A model generated the notes under the pieces. It worked only from the letters and a program-made list of their open reading frames with translations. It searched no databases and was not told the origin of the DNA. The position numbers and the translations under genes were made by a program. From positions 24,622,922 to 24,686,921 of the forward strand of contig NC_086248.1 of the NCBI RefSeq assembly GCF_021018805.1: a stretch of DNA of 64,000 nucleotides, written 5' to 3'. Of this stretch, positions 1 to 14,286 are shown piece after piece (within the stretch, counting starts at the first letter, position 1; each line of letters opens with the position of its first letter). This stretch comes from Prinia subflava (taxonomy: Eukaryota; Chordata; Aves; Passeriformes; Cisticolidae).

Positions 1-345
1 AGCCCCCAGCCTGTAGTTCTGGGTGGGGGTGTTGTGACCCAAATGTAGGACTCAACACTTGGCTATGTTGAACCTCATAAAATTGTCTTTTACCTATTGA
101 TTCAGCCCATCCAAATACCCTTTCTTACAGTCCAGCATATCAGCACACCTGCCCAACTTGGTGTCATCCACAAACTGTCTGAGGTGTACTTGATTCCCTG
201 GTCCAGATCATTGATAAAGATTTTAAAAAGGGCTGGTCCAAACCCCTGATCCCTGGGGAACACCAGTAGTGACCAGTTACTAAATGGATGTGGCACCATT
301 CAGCACCACTCCATGGGCCCAGCTATCCAGTTTTTAATCCAGCAA
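1..345 (-). mobile_element. CR1 LINE fragment, reverse transcriptase core
   Basis: On the minus strand the translation gives the CR1 ORF2 reverse-transcriptase core. PRDQGFGPALFKIFINDLDQ (a degraded GSVLGP…LFNIFINDL motif) is followed, in another frame, by QFVDDTKLG, which carries the FxDD catalytic box near 160-177. The frame change and lost motifs show a dead copy. It is cut by the left window edge, so the rest of the 3' part lies outside. It is a non-LTR retrotransposon of the CR1 clade, the dominant interspersed repeat of birds. Confidence 0.85.
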
Positions 346-3300
346 AAAATGCAACTGTTTAAGATGTGGGTCTATTTAATCAGCCAACATGCTATAGCAC
401 TGTGGTGGCAATGGTAAAACACAAACCAAGAAAAGTCTTTAGAATAAAATACTGTTTTCTGAATTTTTCTCATTCGACCATACTCTCTTCTAGCATGTAA
501 TGTCTTCATCTTTTACAAAAAATTATTACAATTGGCCACTGCTGATGAAATTTATTTAATTAACAGTGAGTAACCATTGCCAGTATTTAGTACAGCAGTC
601 TGTTCAAACCAGAATTTGTTAAGCTGGCAAAGCAAAGAAATAAAGTGAAAAATCAGTTCATGATGTTGGTCTAGAAAATCCACTTGTTTCTCTCAGATGT
701 TTTTTATGATAGTTGAGAAAAACTGAAATACTGGAGAAATATATACCTAAAATCTGCAGTAAATTTGCTGCAAAATCTTTACATTGAAGTTGAAGGATTA
801 TTGTAGCTACTAAACTTCCCTTTATGTACCCAGACGTCTGAAAACATGACCTGCATGATGTTAAATAGAGTAATCCAAGTCTCTTGTAAAGTAGGCTTAG
901 GCAAGAGGGACATGATGTACATTGCAATCCTTGCATCTGAAACTGCATTGTAATCTAAACATGGAAGAGACTCAAGCAGTCCTTCATTTCTGTTTTTTTA
1001 GCTTTACTACTTTCAGTGTCTGTTCTTTAACATTTAGACCTTTAAACTGGAAAAAAATATTTCCCAAAGGAATTCTAGCTAAACCATGGAAATTATGAAA
1101 CAGCTACAGATACTGATTGAGACTGCAGGACAGTGTTTTCCTTTGGGAAGTGGGCTCACAGTGATATTTTCATAGATTTTGCTATCTGTTGTCACAAAAA
1201 AATATATCTGCCTCTCTAGAAACAAGCACTGAATCACAAAAAACAAACTATCTTTTTCACAAACAGCTTAGATTTGAATGATACACATAATAAAAATACT
1301 TTTGCATAGCCCAAGCATGTGAATGCACCTTCTCATCATGACTTCTCAGAGCAGATGCCCAATATTTTATGTGCTCTTTTTCTCATCTTTATCACCTTTT
1401 AGTAAGAAAATGTACATTGGGACAGATCAATGAGAATTTTCTATGACTTTTAGGCATTTTGGATATTTTCTGTATGCTTCTGTGAGCACTGCTAGAAGAA
1501 TCAGATTCAATGGGCTGGGAGAAATGCTTCCACCTTTGAGATGTTGTTGCCTCCTGGCTCTGACACCTTCCTTTGGCATGAGAAGGGTGCTAGAAAGGGA
1601 GGGTCAGTCTCATGGCAGAAGCATTTTGCAACAATTCATTCTGAGGCCCAAGGTTAACTAAGTTCTCATTTCTTCACTGTACTTCAAAGCTAATCAGTCT
1701 TCATTATTTCTGTAAAGCTTTGTGAAGTTTGTTTTCTATATTTATGGACATTAAAAGAACTAAAATTCTCTGCTTTCAAGCAATGACTGATCCTGTTAAT
1801 GCAGACAAAAAAAAAAAAAAAAGTTTATACTACGGAATAGCCAGAGAGCCTCAAAGCTATAAAACTTCAGGCTTATTTAGTGCTCTCCTAAAAAGCATAA
1901 AGATGACCAAACAGATTATCTGTATTAAAAAAAAAAAATTAAAAAAAAAAGAGAAAAACAAAACTTTTCAGTCTAAGAATTTAGTTTCCAAGTTCAATCT
2001 AAAATCATGTTTTATGGCTACATTATAAATTGCTTAAAAATGGGGTTTATAATGGAAATGGTGACAAACTTAACTATGGCAGCACTAGCAGGCGCCAGCA
2101 TAATTACAGTCTTCTCAAGACATAACTTATTACAGGCTACACAGCAGAGCCAGCATTTTGTATTTTAATTAAGAAACCTGGATTTTGTTTGTAATAATTG
2201 ACTGTTATGCCGCCCCTCTTGCCAGGACACTCTTTTACAAGAGACTCTTGCCTCTAGTAGTCTTTCTTTGTTAAATATTTTAAATACATTTTATATTTTT
2301 GACCAGAAGATTGCATGCATTTTATAGATCATTATTGTCTTTTGATGACTTCAGTTGTTCTATATGCTTTTTAATGGAGATCTTTGTTCCTCTCATCTGT
2401 GACCAAAAAAAGTTTACAGTTTAGGTCTCTGATAAGGATAAGACTATAATATCTGTGTTATCTGCCTCCATCCGTGCCATGCAGGCCTTCCATAAGAAAG
2501 CATTTTCTTTGGCAATGCTGTCCTAATGCCCTAGGCAGGTACTACTGCCTTGTTACCCAGAGATGCCAAAACCATTGGAGTGTCTCTCTGCTGTCCCAAC
2601 ACGGGCATCATGTCAGGGACAGAGAAGTTCAGTTCCTGGCACTGAGCCTTATATCCTACTTGTTACAAGCTCCCTGGACATTGCTGAAATTAAAAAAGAT
2701 GGCACATGGTGGTCTCAGACACATCAGCAGTTTGTCAGTGCTGGGGGGAGCCAGCCGGGCACTGGGGCAATGCCACACGGTTGCTGCCACCTCGCAGCAC
2801 GTCAGACCCTCAGTGGCCTCTGCTGGCCATGCTCCCCCACCTGCCTTGCCCTCACCCTCACCCCTTACCTCTGCAGCAGTTGATGCTACAAACACATTCC
2901 CTACGTTTTCAGCTTTACCTTTGTTTCCTGAATTCTTTCAATTGTTCTCCCCGTTGCAGGAGTGTGTCTCCCACAGCCCACACTGACAAATGGCAGTGAC
3001 TCTGTACGTGCCTGGTCCATAAGCACCAGGTATCTAATTTTGACAGCAAGCAATTAGATGTTCAGAGAAGGACCCTGATATGCACAAAATTAAGCAGGTC
3101 ACACCAGCCTATGTGCAATTTAAGATGCTGTAACTTAACAGGCATGAGATCTAGAGAAACATTTAGCATTTTTAACTGGAAGCAACATATGAATTGAAGG
3201 AGTTCAGAACAAATAGAATATTTTTCTCAACATTTTTGTGTGTGTTTTTTCTATGCCTGACTGGCACTGAGTACAGCAGACTCAGCTAAAAGCATTGTTC

Positions 3301-5577
3301 ATAGTCCCTTTCTTTCTCTCTGTTTGGCCTCGGAACAATGTTGTTCTAACATGATTCAATCATTTCCCCCCAGGACTGTCTACCAACCAGAGAGATTATC
3401 AAAGTTAATTATGTCACTTCCTTTCCTTTCTCCAACACACTTGCAGACTAGGAAAAAAGACAAACGAGTCAGCCTTACCAGCAGATCTCTCTCTGCTTCC
3501 TCCTACAGAAGTTTGTCTCCTGCCAAGAGGACCTTCAACAAGACTTTGCTGCTTTTGGATCTTCCAAGTGAAGAAAAGCACAGGAAAAGAGCACAGGATA
3601 TAATCTACCACTGCATGGTATGGGAGGAAAAAAAAAATCTAGTAAATAGTGGCATTGGCTTGTGACTTTCTTTTTGATCCTGAAGCACTTACCAGTATTA
3701 CATTTCCAAAGACTTATAATTATGGCCAAAAGGATGACTAAAAAAAATGGGGAAAAAAAGGGTTTATTTCTATTTTGTGTCCTTGGAGAACAAATCCAAA
3801 ATGAAGAGTAAGTGAAAGAAAACATAGCAAGAAAATCCATAGAAAATACAAAGAAATTATATCACAGGCCTTTCTCAAATATCTATAATATCTATTTGAG
3901 AAATCAAATATCTTAAAAATCACTCTTCACCAGCTATTTATTAGGTGGCATTGATTTCAACTCTGTGAGGGAAAAAAGCTGTAAAATATGTTTCAGTGAT
4001 GATGCTCAGTCAGAAGAACTGATAAGCAAAAAATAATCTGTGGGATGACTGAGCCTACAAATCCACACCTAGCCAAGGTCCAGTGAGGTCCCAAGGAAAA
4101 GGAAAGTCTATTTGATGCACTGGTGGATCATTTTCTGACATGCCCCTTGCTTTTAATCATGAGCAAGAGGGAAGGCTGTAAGGTGAGATGCCAAGCAAGT
4201 TCCAGTTCAGCTGATGCTACACAAGGGAAGGAGCATCCTTGTTCAGGGAAATTGTCCAGCGAGAGGGGCACCCAGCATCTTCCAAGCAGGGTTACAGAGC
4301 TGAGAGCAAGGAATCGGGGTGGGGTATGACCACCAGACTCTACACAACATAGTAGATTTGAGGACTGCTAATGAAGTGTTATTGTAGTGAGTGCTAATGT
4401 AGGTCATATATTAAAACACCTTTTCCTCTGATTCTCCAAATACAGCTTGAGCAATATTTCATTAAGCAGGAAGTGAGAGGGACCAACAAACAGACTGCAT
4501 GTGACAATGAAAAAGATAAAAAATCCAGCTCCATGATCTGACTCCTTTATCCAAACTGACTAGACAGATTGCCTTGACATCACATTTATCAATTCCACAT
4601 GTTTTATGGGAAAACTTCTTCTAATTCCCAGAAAAGGATGCCTACAAAGGTGAAAGCAGAAACTAGTAGAATCCATCTCCTAGGATGTATGTATTTAACT
4701 CCAGCACTTTGTGTTTTTGTGCCATAGAAGGGAAGTTAATATGTCCCCTTAAAAGGAGCAAAAACAGAAACAAAACTTACAGAAAAAGAGGTGTGTCAGA
4801 AAAAGCAAAAAGAGAATTATTGTCTCTTCTGTGGTCAACAGGAAGACAGCTAGACAGAGAAGTTCTTGAAAATCAATAGATTTTCCTCTTGAAGCATCTT
4901 GTAATATGAACTTGAGTTATTGTCAAGATTTAGACTACTCAAGAAGAGAGATAATTAAAAATACTATTAGGAGTCATTGCTGGAAAACCAGAATTAGATG
5001 TCAGTCTCCCAAGAATGATACACAAATAGGAAACTAATGAACCTAAATCTCTGCCACCACATATCAAAAGCAGAAAAAATATAAGTAAAAATTTTAAAAT
5101 ATTAAATTTTAAATTTAAGGATTTTTATTAGAAATACAATACTATTTTTACAGTATTTGTCAAAATAGGGTTTCCTATACAAAATGTATGAGAGCTAAGA
5201 GCAAAAGCTTTGGTTTTTTTACCTGACAGGAAACCTCTTCTATCTCATGTTATATGACAATAGCAGTGTTATTAAACCTGAGAGCTCAACAGGAGCTGAG
5301 CAACAGGATAATGTGCTATCATTAGCAGTTGTGAATCCATTTTCAGGTTCTGCATGCATCTTCCATTTGTCCTCTGAATGCAGTGCTGAGCATGACTCCT
5401 CAGCTGGAATTATTCTGGCAACTTTTGTCATAACATTGGAATGATAGGAAATGTTGGCCAAATCATGCAGGCTTTAGTCAGGCAGTGCACCTAATTAAGT
5501 GAGTGAGAGATTTTCCCTTCATTTGAACTGTGGAAATGGGTCTGTTCTCTTTATTCACTCAGAACATGATTCTCACT

Positions 5578-5602
5578 GTTTGTTTGTTTGTTTGTTTGTT
5601 TT
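5578..5602. repeat. (GTTT)n microsatellite
   Basis: Six GTTT units, the last with an extra T. Confidence 0.95.
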
Positions 5603-5686
5603 GTGCGGTACTGAAGGCTAACATGAGCACTGTCTGGCTATTTAATGCAATAACAATCCTGTCCACAATGTACCAACTCCATCCTT

Positions 5687-5740
5687 CGTAGGGAGGTACT
5701 TGGTTATAAAGGTCGTAGGGAGGTACTTGGTTATAAAGGT
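5687..5740. repeat. Perfect 27-bp tandem duplication
   Basis: Two identical adjacent copies of a 27-base unit (starting CGTAGGGAGGTACTTGGTTA) occupy 5687-5713 and 5714-5740. Perfect identity suggests a recent replication-slippage duplication. No function is seen. Confidence 0.95.
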
Positions 5741-8700
5741 GTGTATGTTACAGCACATATGTAAACTCATTCTAATCAGCAGCAAAATGTTCTCTGGCCC
5801 TTTTCCAGCAGAGCACTCAATCATTTGCTTATCAGTTGAAAGGATAACTCAAATACTCCAAATTATGAACACGCTTTTATGCCTTGTTCCATCACACCCA
5901 GAATGTTTGCACTATTTGCTTGGATTAATACTAACCAGAGACTGAAAGAGATGAAATGGGGGAGAGTGGTTTAGAGCAAACTGACATTCAAAGCAACACA
6001 CAACTGCAATATTTTAATCCTACTAATACTTTTCAAATGGTTTTGTGCAACCACCTGCTGAACAGATGAGATCTCTGATTAGAAACTTAAGCCTCCAGTC
6101 TTCCAGAATACTAATTTTTTAAAGAAATATCCTTGTTTTTAAGTCATCCCAAACCATTCCACTTGCATTTAAATTGGTGTCATCAGTATTTCAGTTTCCT
6201 GGGATGAAAATTAAAAATGACCCAAGGTCTTTGTTTTCCATAAAATTATTTCTCTTACCCATTACAGATTACACAATATCTACAAAATCAGGACCTCTTG
6301 CAGGTGGCCCCAGCTGTCTGTGGGTGATGTCTGAGTGAGGCTACCAAGAGTGCTACTGATCAGATTCCAGTCTGGCACAGCTTCTTTTCCACAGCCACCT
6401 TTCACTTTCTGAACCATGAGCATGCCCTGCTTTTACCCACTGTTTTATTTGTAATGAAATAATACTCAGAGAAATATTTATATAATAAAGTAGTAAAGAA
6501 ATGAATGCCTTGTATTGATGACATAAAATACAACTTTAAATTACTGTGTTATTTGATAAAAGGTAATAAAAGAAATGCTGCATCAAACCAGAAAATATTG
6601 TTCATTAAAACTTAAAAGACAGTGGCTACGGACAGTTACAGATGAACAAACACATACACAAACAAGAGTTAATGATAAATACTTGGAAAATACTTAAAAT
6701 ATGAGAGAGCCAAAAGTCTATCAAAAGCAAAAGTAGGAGAGTAAAAAAAGGGAGTGATTCCTGAAGAGATTATATTTAATAGAAATGTTTTAATTGTAGC
6801 TCAATAAAAAACATGGAAATTGTTCATCTTAAGTTTCTAAGGAAAAAACAAAAATCAGAGTTAATGTTATGGACCAAAGCTTTGTGGTTACCATCATGCT
6901 GCAAATATGTCGTCTGTAGGTTACAAACCAATATTTATGTACATCTTTGAAAAAGAATAATTAGCAAGTCTCCACCATCCTTTCTAATGGTAGTATGAAA
7001 CTGATACCAACAGGAATGGTTCAGTCCCATGCTCACTAGGCACTATTTAACAAAAGAATCAAGAGTAAAAGCACAGATATCCACACACAATTAACTCAGG
7101 GAATGAGAAGTAAAAAACTGAGCTCACATTTACATGACATTTATGCTTGTGAGTGAAGTTTGCACAGACACTATCATTTACACTTCTTATTTCACCTCCA
7201 ATCTACGGCAGTGTGAACTACCTGCCATTTTATTTAGGTTATTACTACCGGAATAAAATAATCTACAAATAGCCCGTTCCTTAAATCTCCTCTTATTTCC
7301 CATAAAATGGCTTGAAAAACTGGAAACTGATCTCTGTTATTTTTCATCTTAGCTTCACTGTTCCAGTGCCCACTTCAGTCTGACAAAAACAACCTAGTTC
7401 CTTGTTGGTGACTATTAGGGAATAGACTTTGTAGGACAGCCAGCCATTTGCCATTGGGCCACCATCTCTCTTGAGGTGGCTGGGACTTGTACTCATCCAA
7501 TGGCAAGTATAAGGTAGGCTCTTCACAGTCAAAACAGAGGAATGGGTCTAACCAGGATGCATTTCATTTCTCAGGCATCCTCATCGTTCTCAAGTTACAA
7601 GCCACTAGAATTCTGCAGCCTGTAATTCTCCTCAAAGGACAGTAATGCTCCTCAAACACTTCAGCTTTTCTGTTTAACAGGAGCTAGGTGTGTGAATTAT
7701 TCAGTAAAGGCACTTGTACGTTAATTTCTCTCTTGGGATTTTCCCATAAATATAGAGAAAAGGGAATTGATGAAAAATACCATGTCAACAATCTGCAGTA
7801 GCAGAAAGCATCTATCTGACCTTATCCAATACAGGTAGAGGTCATTTTCAACACCTTTTACTGTTCACTGTGCAAGTACCAATGCATCGCTCAGTGCTGA
7901 AGTAACTGTGATACACTTACAAACCAAATATGTCCAGAAGACAGAATAATGCTGAAAATTGACAATGTCTCATAAAAGTCACTGACACTTTGATTAAGTT
8001 AATTGTGGAAACTATTTACTAAATATCTCAGTGAATTATTAAACCTAATACATCAAATATCTAAAATGTATAACTAATGAATTTTAAATCTGTCAGAATA
8101 TGGGTAAAATATACTATATGATAAATATTAGTCAGCACCACTAATAAATTTTCTTAAGCAATCTTAATCCTGCTTGCTGGTTTATGCTAAAGTAATATAT
8201 GGCAAGTACTGTGGTTTCACTTATAGCTTCATGTTTTATCATAAGAGAATTCACGTTTTTGGAGAAACACAGATTTACAATCAAGGAGACAGCTATATGA
8301 CAATCTTGATAGAGAAACTGGTCATACTGTGGGCATATTTAATAAAGAAATAAATCAAATGTTAAAATAATTCTCTGAGGAAACTTACTTCATTTGAAGG
8401 GAGAAATAAAGGTTCACCAGTAACCATAGTGAGTTCATATTATTGCCTTTGTTTTTATAAGTTGTTGCCATGACTTTTTTGACTTTTGGGCTAGATTGGA
8501 CTTAAAACACAACAGATGGCTACAATTATGTGTCTGTAACTCTTTTTTAGAATAACTAAACAGAGCACAATAAAATAAACAGGCTTATATTCCAAAGAGA
8601 CTTGCACAGTTTAAGAGAGCTATACTTGGTTATTAAAAAAAAATACAAAACATTCTTGACTCTACATACAATAGGAATAAAACATAAATGAGAAGCTAGT

Positions 8701-11700
8701 TTCACAATGTGCTGTATTCCATAGGCACATGTTTCATACCTATAATTTAATTCCTTTGACTAGCAATTTCAGGAATAAAATGAAATCCCTTTATAATTTT
8801 GTTATTATTTGGAGTCCAAATGTGCCTTCCTTTCAATAGCACAGCTTCCATTGAATTTTGTCTCAACAAGAAGTTCTATCTTGGGCTTTTTGTAGGATAG
8901 CTTTTAAGTAAGCTCAGCTAAATTTTAATATTTTTTATCTAGAATGAGTCTTTAAGAAGCCTTTGGATCAATTGTTTCCTAAAAAGAAATTTATTTTTGC
9001 CTCATGTTATCTCAATTTGTGTACCAGCAGCCCTAGTAAAGTACAAAAGGAGACTTTAATAAGGGGAACTGAAAAAGTCATGGCAATTTTTTGTGACCAA
9101 ACTGAATCAAAAACACATCGTTGTGCCTTTAAGGCTGTGTTGTGTAACATAGATTAACACAAGCTATTTTGAAGAGCATAAATAGCCTCAACTGTTGCAA
9201 AAATCAGGGTATATTTTAATGGAATATCAGTTTAACCTTTGAACATTCTTATGTTGTTCTTTGCTATTTTATTTTTTAAATGAGGCTGTTAATTTATTTG
9301 TTCTCTATGACTATTCAAGTCATTAAGGCATTTAGACACATGTGTGTCTAAAAAGAATTGGGTATTACTAGCAGTATCCTGGTCATGCTCTGCCTGGGTC
9401 AGCCAGCAAAGAAACAATCATAGTCTGGGAAAGAGCCTTTCTGCTCCTGTCACACCCCAGGCTGCTAAGTCCAACCCATCCAGCATATTCCCACATTTTT
9501 TCCCATCTATCACTGAAGCAGAAACTTGGGGCTTTTTCCAAAAATCACTGGTATGACCAGTGACTACATGACCATATCTGCAAGACTGATGTCAAGCTGA
9601 AGTTTTGCCAGTTTAAGTCAACAGCTTTTCCCTCATCAACACCAAGGCTTACCTAAACTTTAGACAAATGCAATAGTGCATTTGAGTAGGTGACTTGAGC
9701 AATAGTGACTTGAGTTGGTGAGTCTCAAGCACCCATTCATGTAATGTTTTGTTTCTCCTGTGAAAAGTAACCATAACTTGCCCAAGAAGAATACTGTGGA
9801 TGTCTGTATCCATTAGTGGTGTAATGTCATCCTTTCTGTAGGCTTCTGTTACTCTAAGCTCTGCCATGAACACATTTAGCATCTTTTCAAAGCCACATAA
9901 AAAAACTTTGAATGGACCACACTGAAGTTTTTGATACAATGGTGGCAGCACACTGAAGCATCAAGAGTTTGTAGTAACATGCCTCCTTATCTAAGAGGAT
10001 AGGAAAGCAGTTTCTTGATTTCAGTCCAGTTGACTCAACAGCTCTCACTGATCTTCTCATCTTTTGTTTTTCATCCCTGCTGTACACAGTTTCCATGGGA
10101 CACTTTGTGCTTTGAAAAGGGACATTTTTCACTACTTATCAAGACCAAAGTGAATTTTTAAAGAAATTATCTAAGCTGTGAAAATAAAGGCGACAAGCAT
10201 GAGAAACTTAGACAGCATAATAAAAGCATGATAAATCATAAGATACAACCAAGATGTCCAGTTCAGCAAAGCCCTCCAGCATATGCTAACCTTGAAACAC
10301 ATGCAAAAATTCACTGAGGCCAATTCCTCTTAAGCACTTTATTAGATCCAGGATAAGTTTTAGAACACAGTTAAGTAACAGACACTGGCAACAGACATGT
10401 CACATGTTTAAAGATTTATTTATAAGCATTTACTAAAACTCTGTATACAAAACAAGGTAATTTTGTCTTCATGATGTCCACAACTAATTATCCTGATGGT
10501 ATCACTACAGCATTTGATGTAGTGCCCCGATTTTAGTCGGATTAATATAGCTGATAGAGCTAAACACAGACAACTTATTCAGCCGGGCTGTATATACATT
10601 CAAAAATGCCAAGGAAAATGGGAAAACAAAATTTGTTGTACCACTGATACTTGATTGACAAGTGTCATGGAAAAATGCAAAATGTGAGGGACACTAATAC
10701 TTTTTAAGGTTGGGTAGACCAAGAATGACTGATTAAGTGCAATCACCAATGCACATTTTAAGTTTTTAATTTTACCGTCATGTTGTCAATATGGCTCATA
10801 GAAAAGGCTTTGCTGATGGATATTCACATACACGGTATATACATAGTCATTTTCTGTAATTGCTATTCCTTGAATTATGAAGACATATAACTTTTCCTTA
10901 GTTTGGCTGATTTTTCAGTTTAATTCTGATTTCTAATATATCAAGCATGTTCTGTTCCTTAGTTCAACAGTTCCTTTAAATTCATCTCTTCACTTTTACT
11001 CTGATTAGTTAAATGTTTCCTAAGAATCTTTATAAGAGGTTGAGGTCTAAATGAAAAAAACACGGAGGATGCCGCAGGAATAGGAAAACTCTGCTTCAGT
11101 TCCTTCAAACCAAATTGCACCAGCTTCTGTTGAAATCATGAACTCACCACTTTCTTTATGAAAGCTGACACTTGTGAACCCAAACACTCTCCAGAAGCTT
11201 CATTTTATACAATCTGATGAAGGATGAAACAGCAAGATCTCTAGATTTGTTTAATAGATGAAGAGATAGGACCACACCAAAGTGTAAATGGGAATTGCCA
11301 GGTTGCTGCAAAGAGTTTTTCAGTCTTGCAGCACTATTTATATGAGATTTCTTTCTCCTACAAGAAAACTGATGGGGGAGTTTTCTACAACTTGTTCAAA
11401 CACTTCATGGAAAGGAGATTAGTTTGGCTTTAATTTAACCAACTAAATTGAGTGTTATTACTGGAAACAGCTCTAAGCTTTTCAATTCCCCTAATGAGGT
11501 CCAAACTTCTATGGATGCTATCACCTGAGACTACTGTAATATTTTATTTGGATTTAAATCTTTAACTTGGCAGCACTGCTGTGTCTCCGTGGACACCTCT
11601 CATTTTAGTTTTATATTCTCCCAGGTGGTTGATTACTTATCCCAGTAACAGGATTCCTTTTCATATTGAGGAAGCTCTGACCTCCATTCCAGCACTGTAC

Positions 11701-13884
11701 TGAAATTTTAGCAGACATGGGATGTTGGGTTTTTTGTTTTGTTTCACTATCAAGCCCAAACAACCCATTATATTGGATTTATTTGACAGATATTTCAAGG
11801 CACTTCAATTTGCTGAGTTTCTTTGATTCTTAATGTTGTTTGGAACTAATCTCTTCTGCTAACATGAAAGCAAACTAAGAGCCAAGATTTTTATGGGAGA
11901 CAGGAAACGTATATTTAAAGTAGGGCTGTGTTATCTTTTACAGCTACAACAAAGGGAATATAGACCCAAATATACCCCCAAGTGACATACTTGATTTTTT
12001 TAACTGGTTTTAAGTGTAAGTATTCTTGGAATATTTATATGGTATCAGCAAGAGCATTAAAGTCTGCTTAGAACCACAACCCCAAAGTAGCATTACTGTC
12101 TGCTAATCTGTCCAGAACTGTAATGAATACCTGATTGGTTGGAAATGTTATTTCACAGAAGGAATTTCCTTTTGTTGAACACTTGCCCTCTGTTTTATGT
12201 TTATAAATAGAAAACTAGGAAAAACAAAACTAATACCTAGGCAAGCTTTTCAACAAAATTATTAATATACATATTAAAATAACTTCACATACACAAGAAA
12301 GAGTATTTCTTGACATGGATGACATTCTGTGTGACAGACCTCACTGAAATAGTTCCCTTAAGCAATGTAGAAAGAAATAGCATTATACTATCCAGCAAAT
12401 CTTCTTCCAATCTAGGAACAAAATGGGTTTATTTAGCCTAATTGGTCTCTATGAGACGTTGAGATTAGGCAGATTTCCACACAGTGCTCTTAAGATATTT
12501 ATGCAATAATTGTTTCTTGAGATGCATGATTTGTGAAGTTGTAGGTCTGCAAATGGTAGCAGGGAAAGCAAGGTTGAGATCACTTAAGAAATTCAGTTGA
12601 CAGCACAATGTTTCTACAAGAGACATGATTTAAGGGAAACAAGTTTGACAATGTTTATATTTCTGCCTGATAAAAGGATTAAGAAACAACAGCATAAAAC
12701 CAAAATCCAAAATAAAGGGAAATTTCCAACAAGTTACAAAATAATTTGCTTATTATATGCGTATAATGTTTATTATATGCTTGTATCAGCATATAATTTC
12801 AGTAGTTAAAAGTAATACAATGGATATCCTCAAACTACACAATACAAGGAAGGGTATTCTTCAAAAAATATTTTGTGTTTTGCCATTTCATATGTAATCC
12901 AAGAATTTAGAATTTTCAGGGTAGTGTGAGGGTACTGACATCATTCTGTGAGACACAGCTCTTGCAAGAACACAGTGTCTTTCTAAGGCTCAAAAGACAC
13001 TAGAGAGAAAACAGCATAGTTAACTTCCACCAGTATATTATCTTTTTGCCTGATGCCAAAAAAATACTGAGGTGCTTTCAGATACTGTCAGGGTGTCTCT
13101 TTCATCAAGCAAAACACTGTACCTCAAACAAATTTATGCTGAGAACATTCTTTTATGCTCAGTCAGCCCAATTTTCCTTCTGCAGAATTGCATAATCAGT
13201 TCTCTCACTGGAGTCATCAGATCAAATTCATCCAGATTAGAAATATATACATACATTTGAGCTGGGTTACCCTACTCCCTGGCAGCAGACTTTAAAAGAC
13301 AGAACATGCATTGTGCCTAAGAAAGGCTGTGCAGGGAGCAGCACGCAGTGGCTGACAGAAATGCATGAAATGGGGAGTGATGAATCCAGCCTGATCCTTT
13401 CCTGTCTATGGCCACAGTCCCATGGTCGGAGGGCAGCGTGCTCACTCATGCTGTAGGGGTGCTCTGTGCCCTCCCTGGCAGACCTTGGATGTGTAAATAC
13501 ATTTCCTGAAAACATTCACCAAGAAAAACCATGGAAATTATACAACCTATGGGCAAGAAAAATTTTGCAAAGGCCTATGACAGCCTTTCCTGTGAGTAAC
13601 AAAGGTCACATTCTGACTCCAAAATGCCTTTCCTTACCAATTCCTCCTCACTAGAATTTCAAATCCCTTACTCCAGAGCACCAGACAGCAAGACTCATTC
13701 AAAGAAAAGATCCCAGATTTTTTTTTTTTTTAATATGGAACAAATAATCTATTTTCCTGAATCTTCTCAGCCAAAATTTTTCAAGAATTTCGGCCTGAGG
13801 CACAGTCAGGCTATAAAATAGTACCCTGAAAAAAGTGTTACAGTTCAGAAAATCATAAGGAGATGAAAAATGGGGGTTAGAACC

Positions 13885-14281
13885 TGTGGGAATCCATTCT
13901 GGAGAATACAAGCTAAATGCTGGCCACACAGTGGAAATCAACATCAAGTCCTAGAGAGCAGGAGGCCTAGATGAGAGACATCCAACCCACTTAGGGTGAG
14001 AAGCAAAGGACTGTGGGACTGATTATGTAAAGAAGAGTGATCCTTGATTGGTTAGAACCCTTCTAGACTGTTCCATCTAAGACTATATATACTTGTACTC
14101 ACCCAAAATTCGGGGTCCTCTGCAGTGCTATATAAACCTGCACCAGTCTTCTGTAGCAGCTATGCGAGTTTGGCTCGTGTTCTATGTTGTGCCCTTGTTT
14201 GCTCCTTTTAATGTCTCATGATATTAAACTTGATGTTTCTAGTACTCCTGTTGTTCTCGTCCCTTTGTTATATACCCCACA
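13885..14281 (+). mobile_element. Solo LTR of an endogenous retrovirus (397 bp)
   Basis: The element starts TGTGGG and ends CCCACA (perfect 6-bp terminal inverted repeat, TG…CA ends). It is flanked by GAACC (13880-13884) and CAACC (14282-14286), a 5-bp target duplication with one mismatch. Inside, in order, are a TATA box TATATAAA (14129-14136) and a polyadenylation hexamer ATTAAA (14223-14228) about 90 bases later, as expected for U3-R-U5. No gag, pol or env is attached, so this is a solo LTR. A 5-bp duplication is usual for class III (ERVL-type) elements, but I cannot name the family. Confidence 0.78.
14129..14136 (+). promoter_or_regulatory. TATA box inside the solo LTR
   Basis: TATATAAA lies about 90 bases before the LTR's ATTAAA. 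A second, weaker TATATATA-like stretch occurs about 45 bases upstream (near 14083-14092). It would be the retroviral promoter; present activity is unknown. Confidence 0.5.
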
Positions 14282-14286
14282 CAACC

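Larger units (their letters stand above)
346..13879. other. Intergenic, nothing recognised apart from listed simple repeats
   Basis: This is AT-rich DNA. A GC-richer patch at 2470-3000 keeps three plus frames and one minus frame open at once, which points to composition and not coding. It holds the (GTTT)n and the 27-bp duplication. I see no splice-bounded coding block. Confidence 0.6.

Noticed and set aside
2474..2999. 170-codon plus-strand frame and overlapping frames
   Set aside because: Three plus frames and one minus frame are open together in a GC-rich patch, with no motif or splice-bounded structure, so coding is unlikely.
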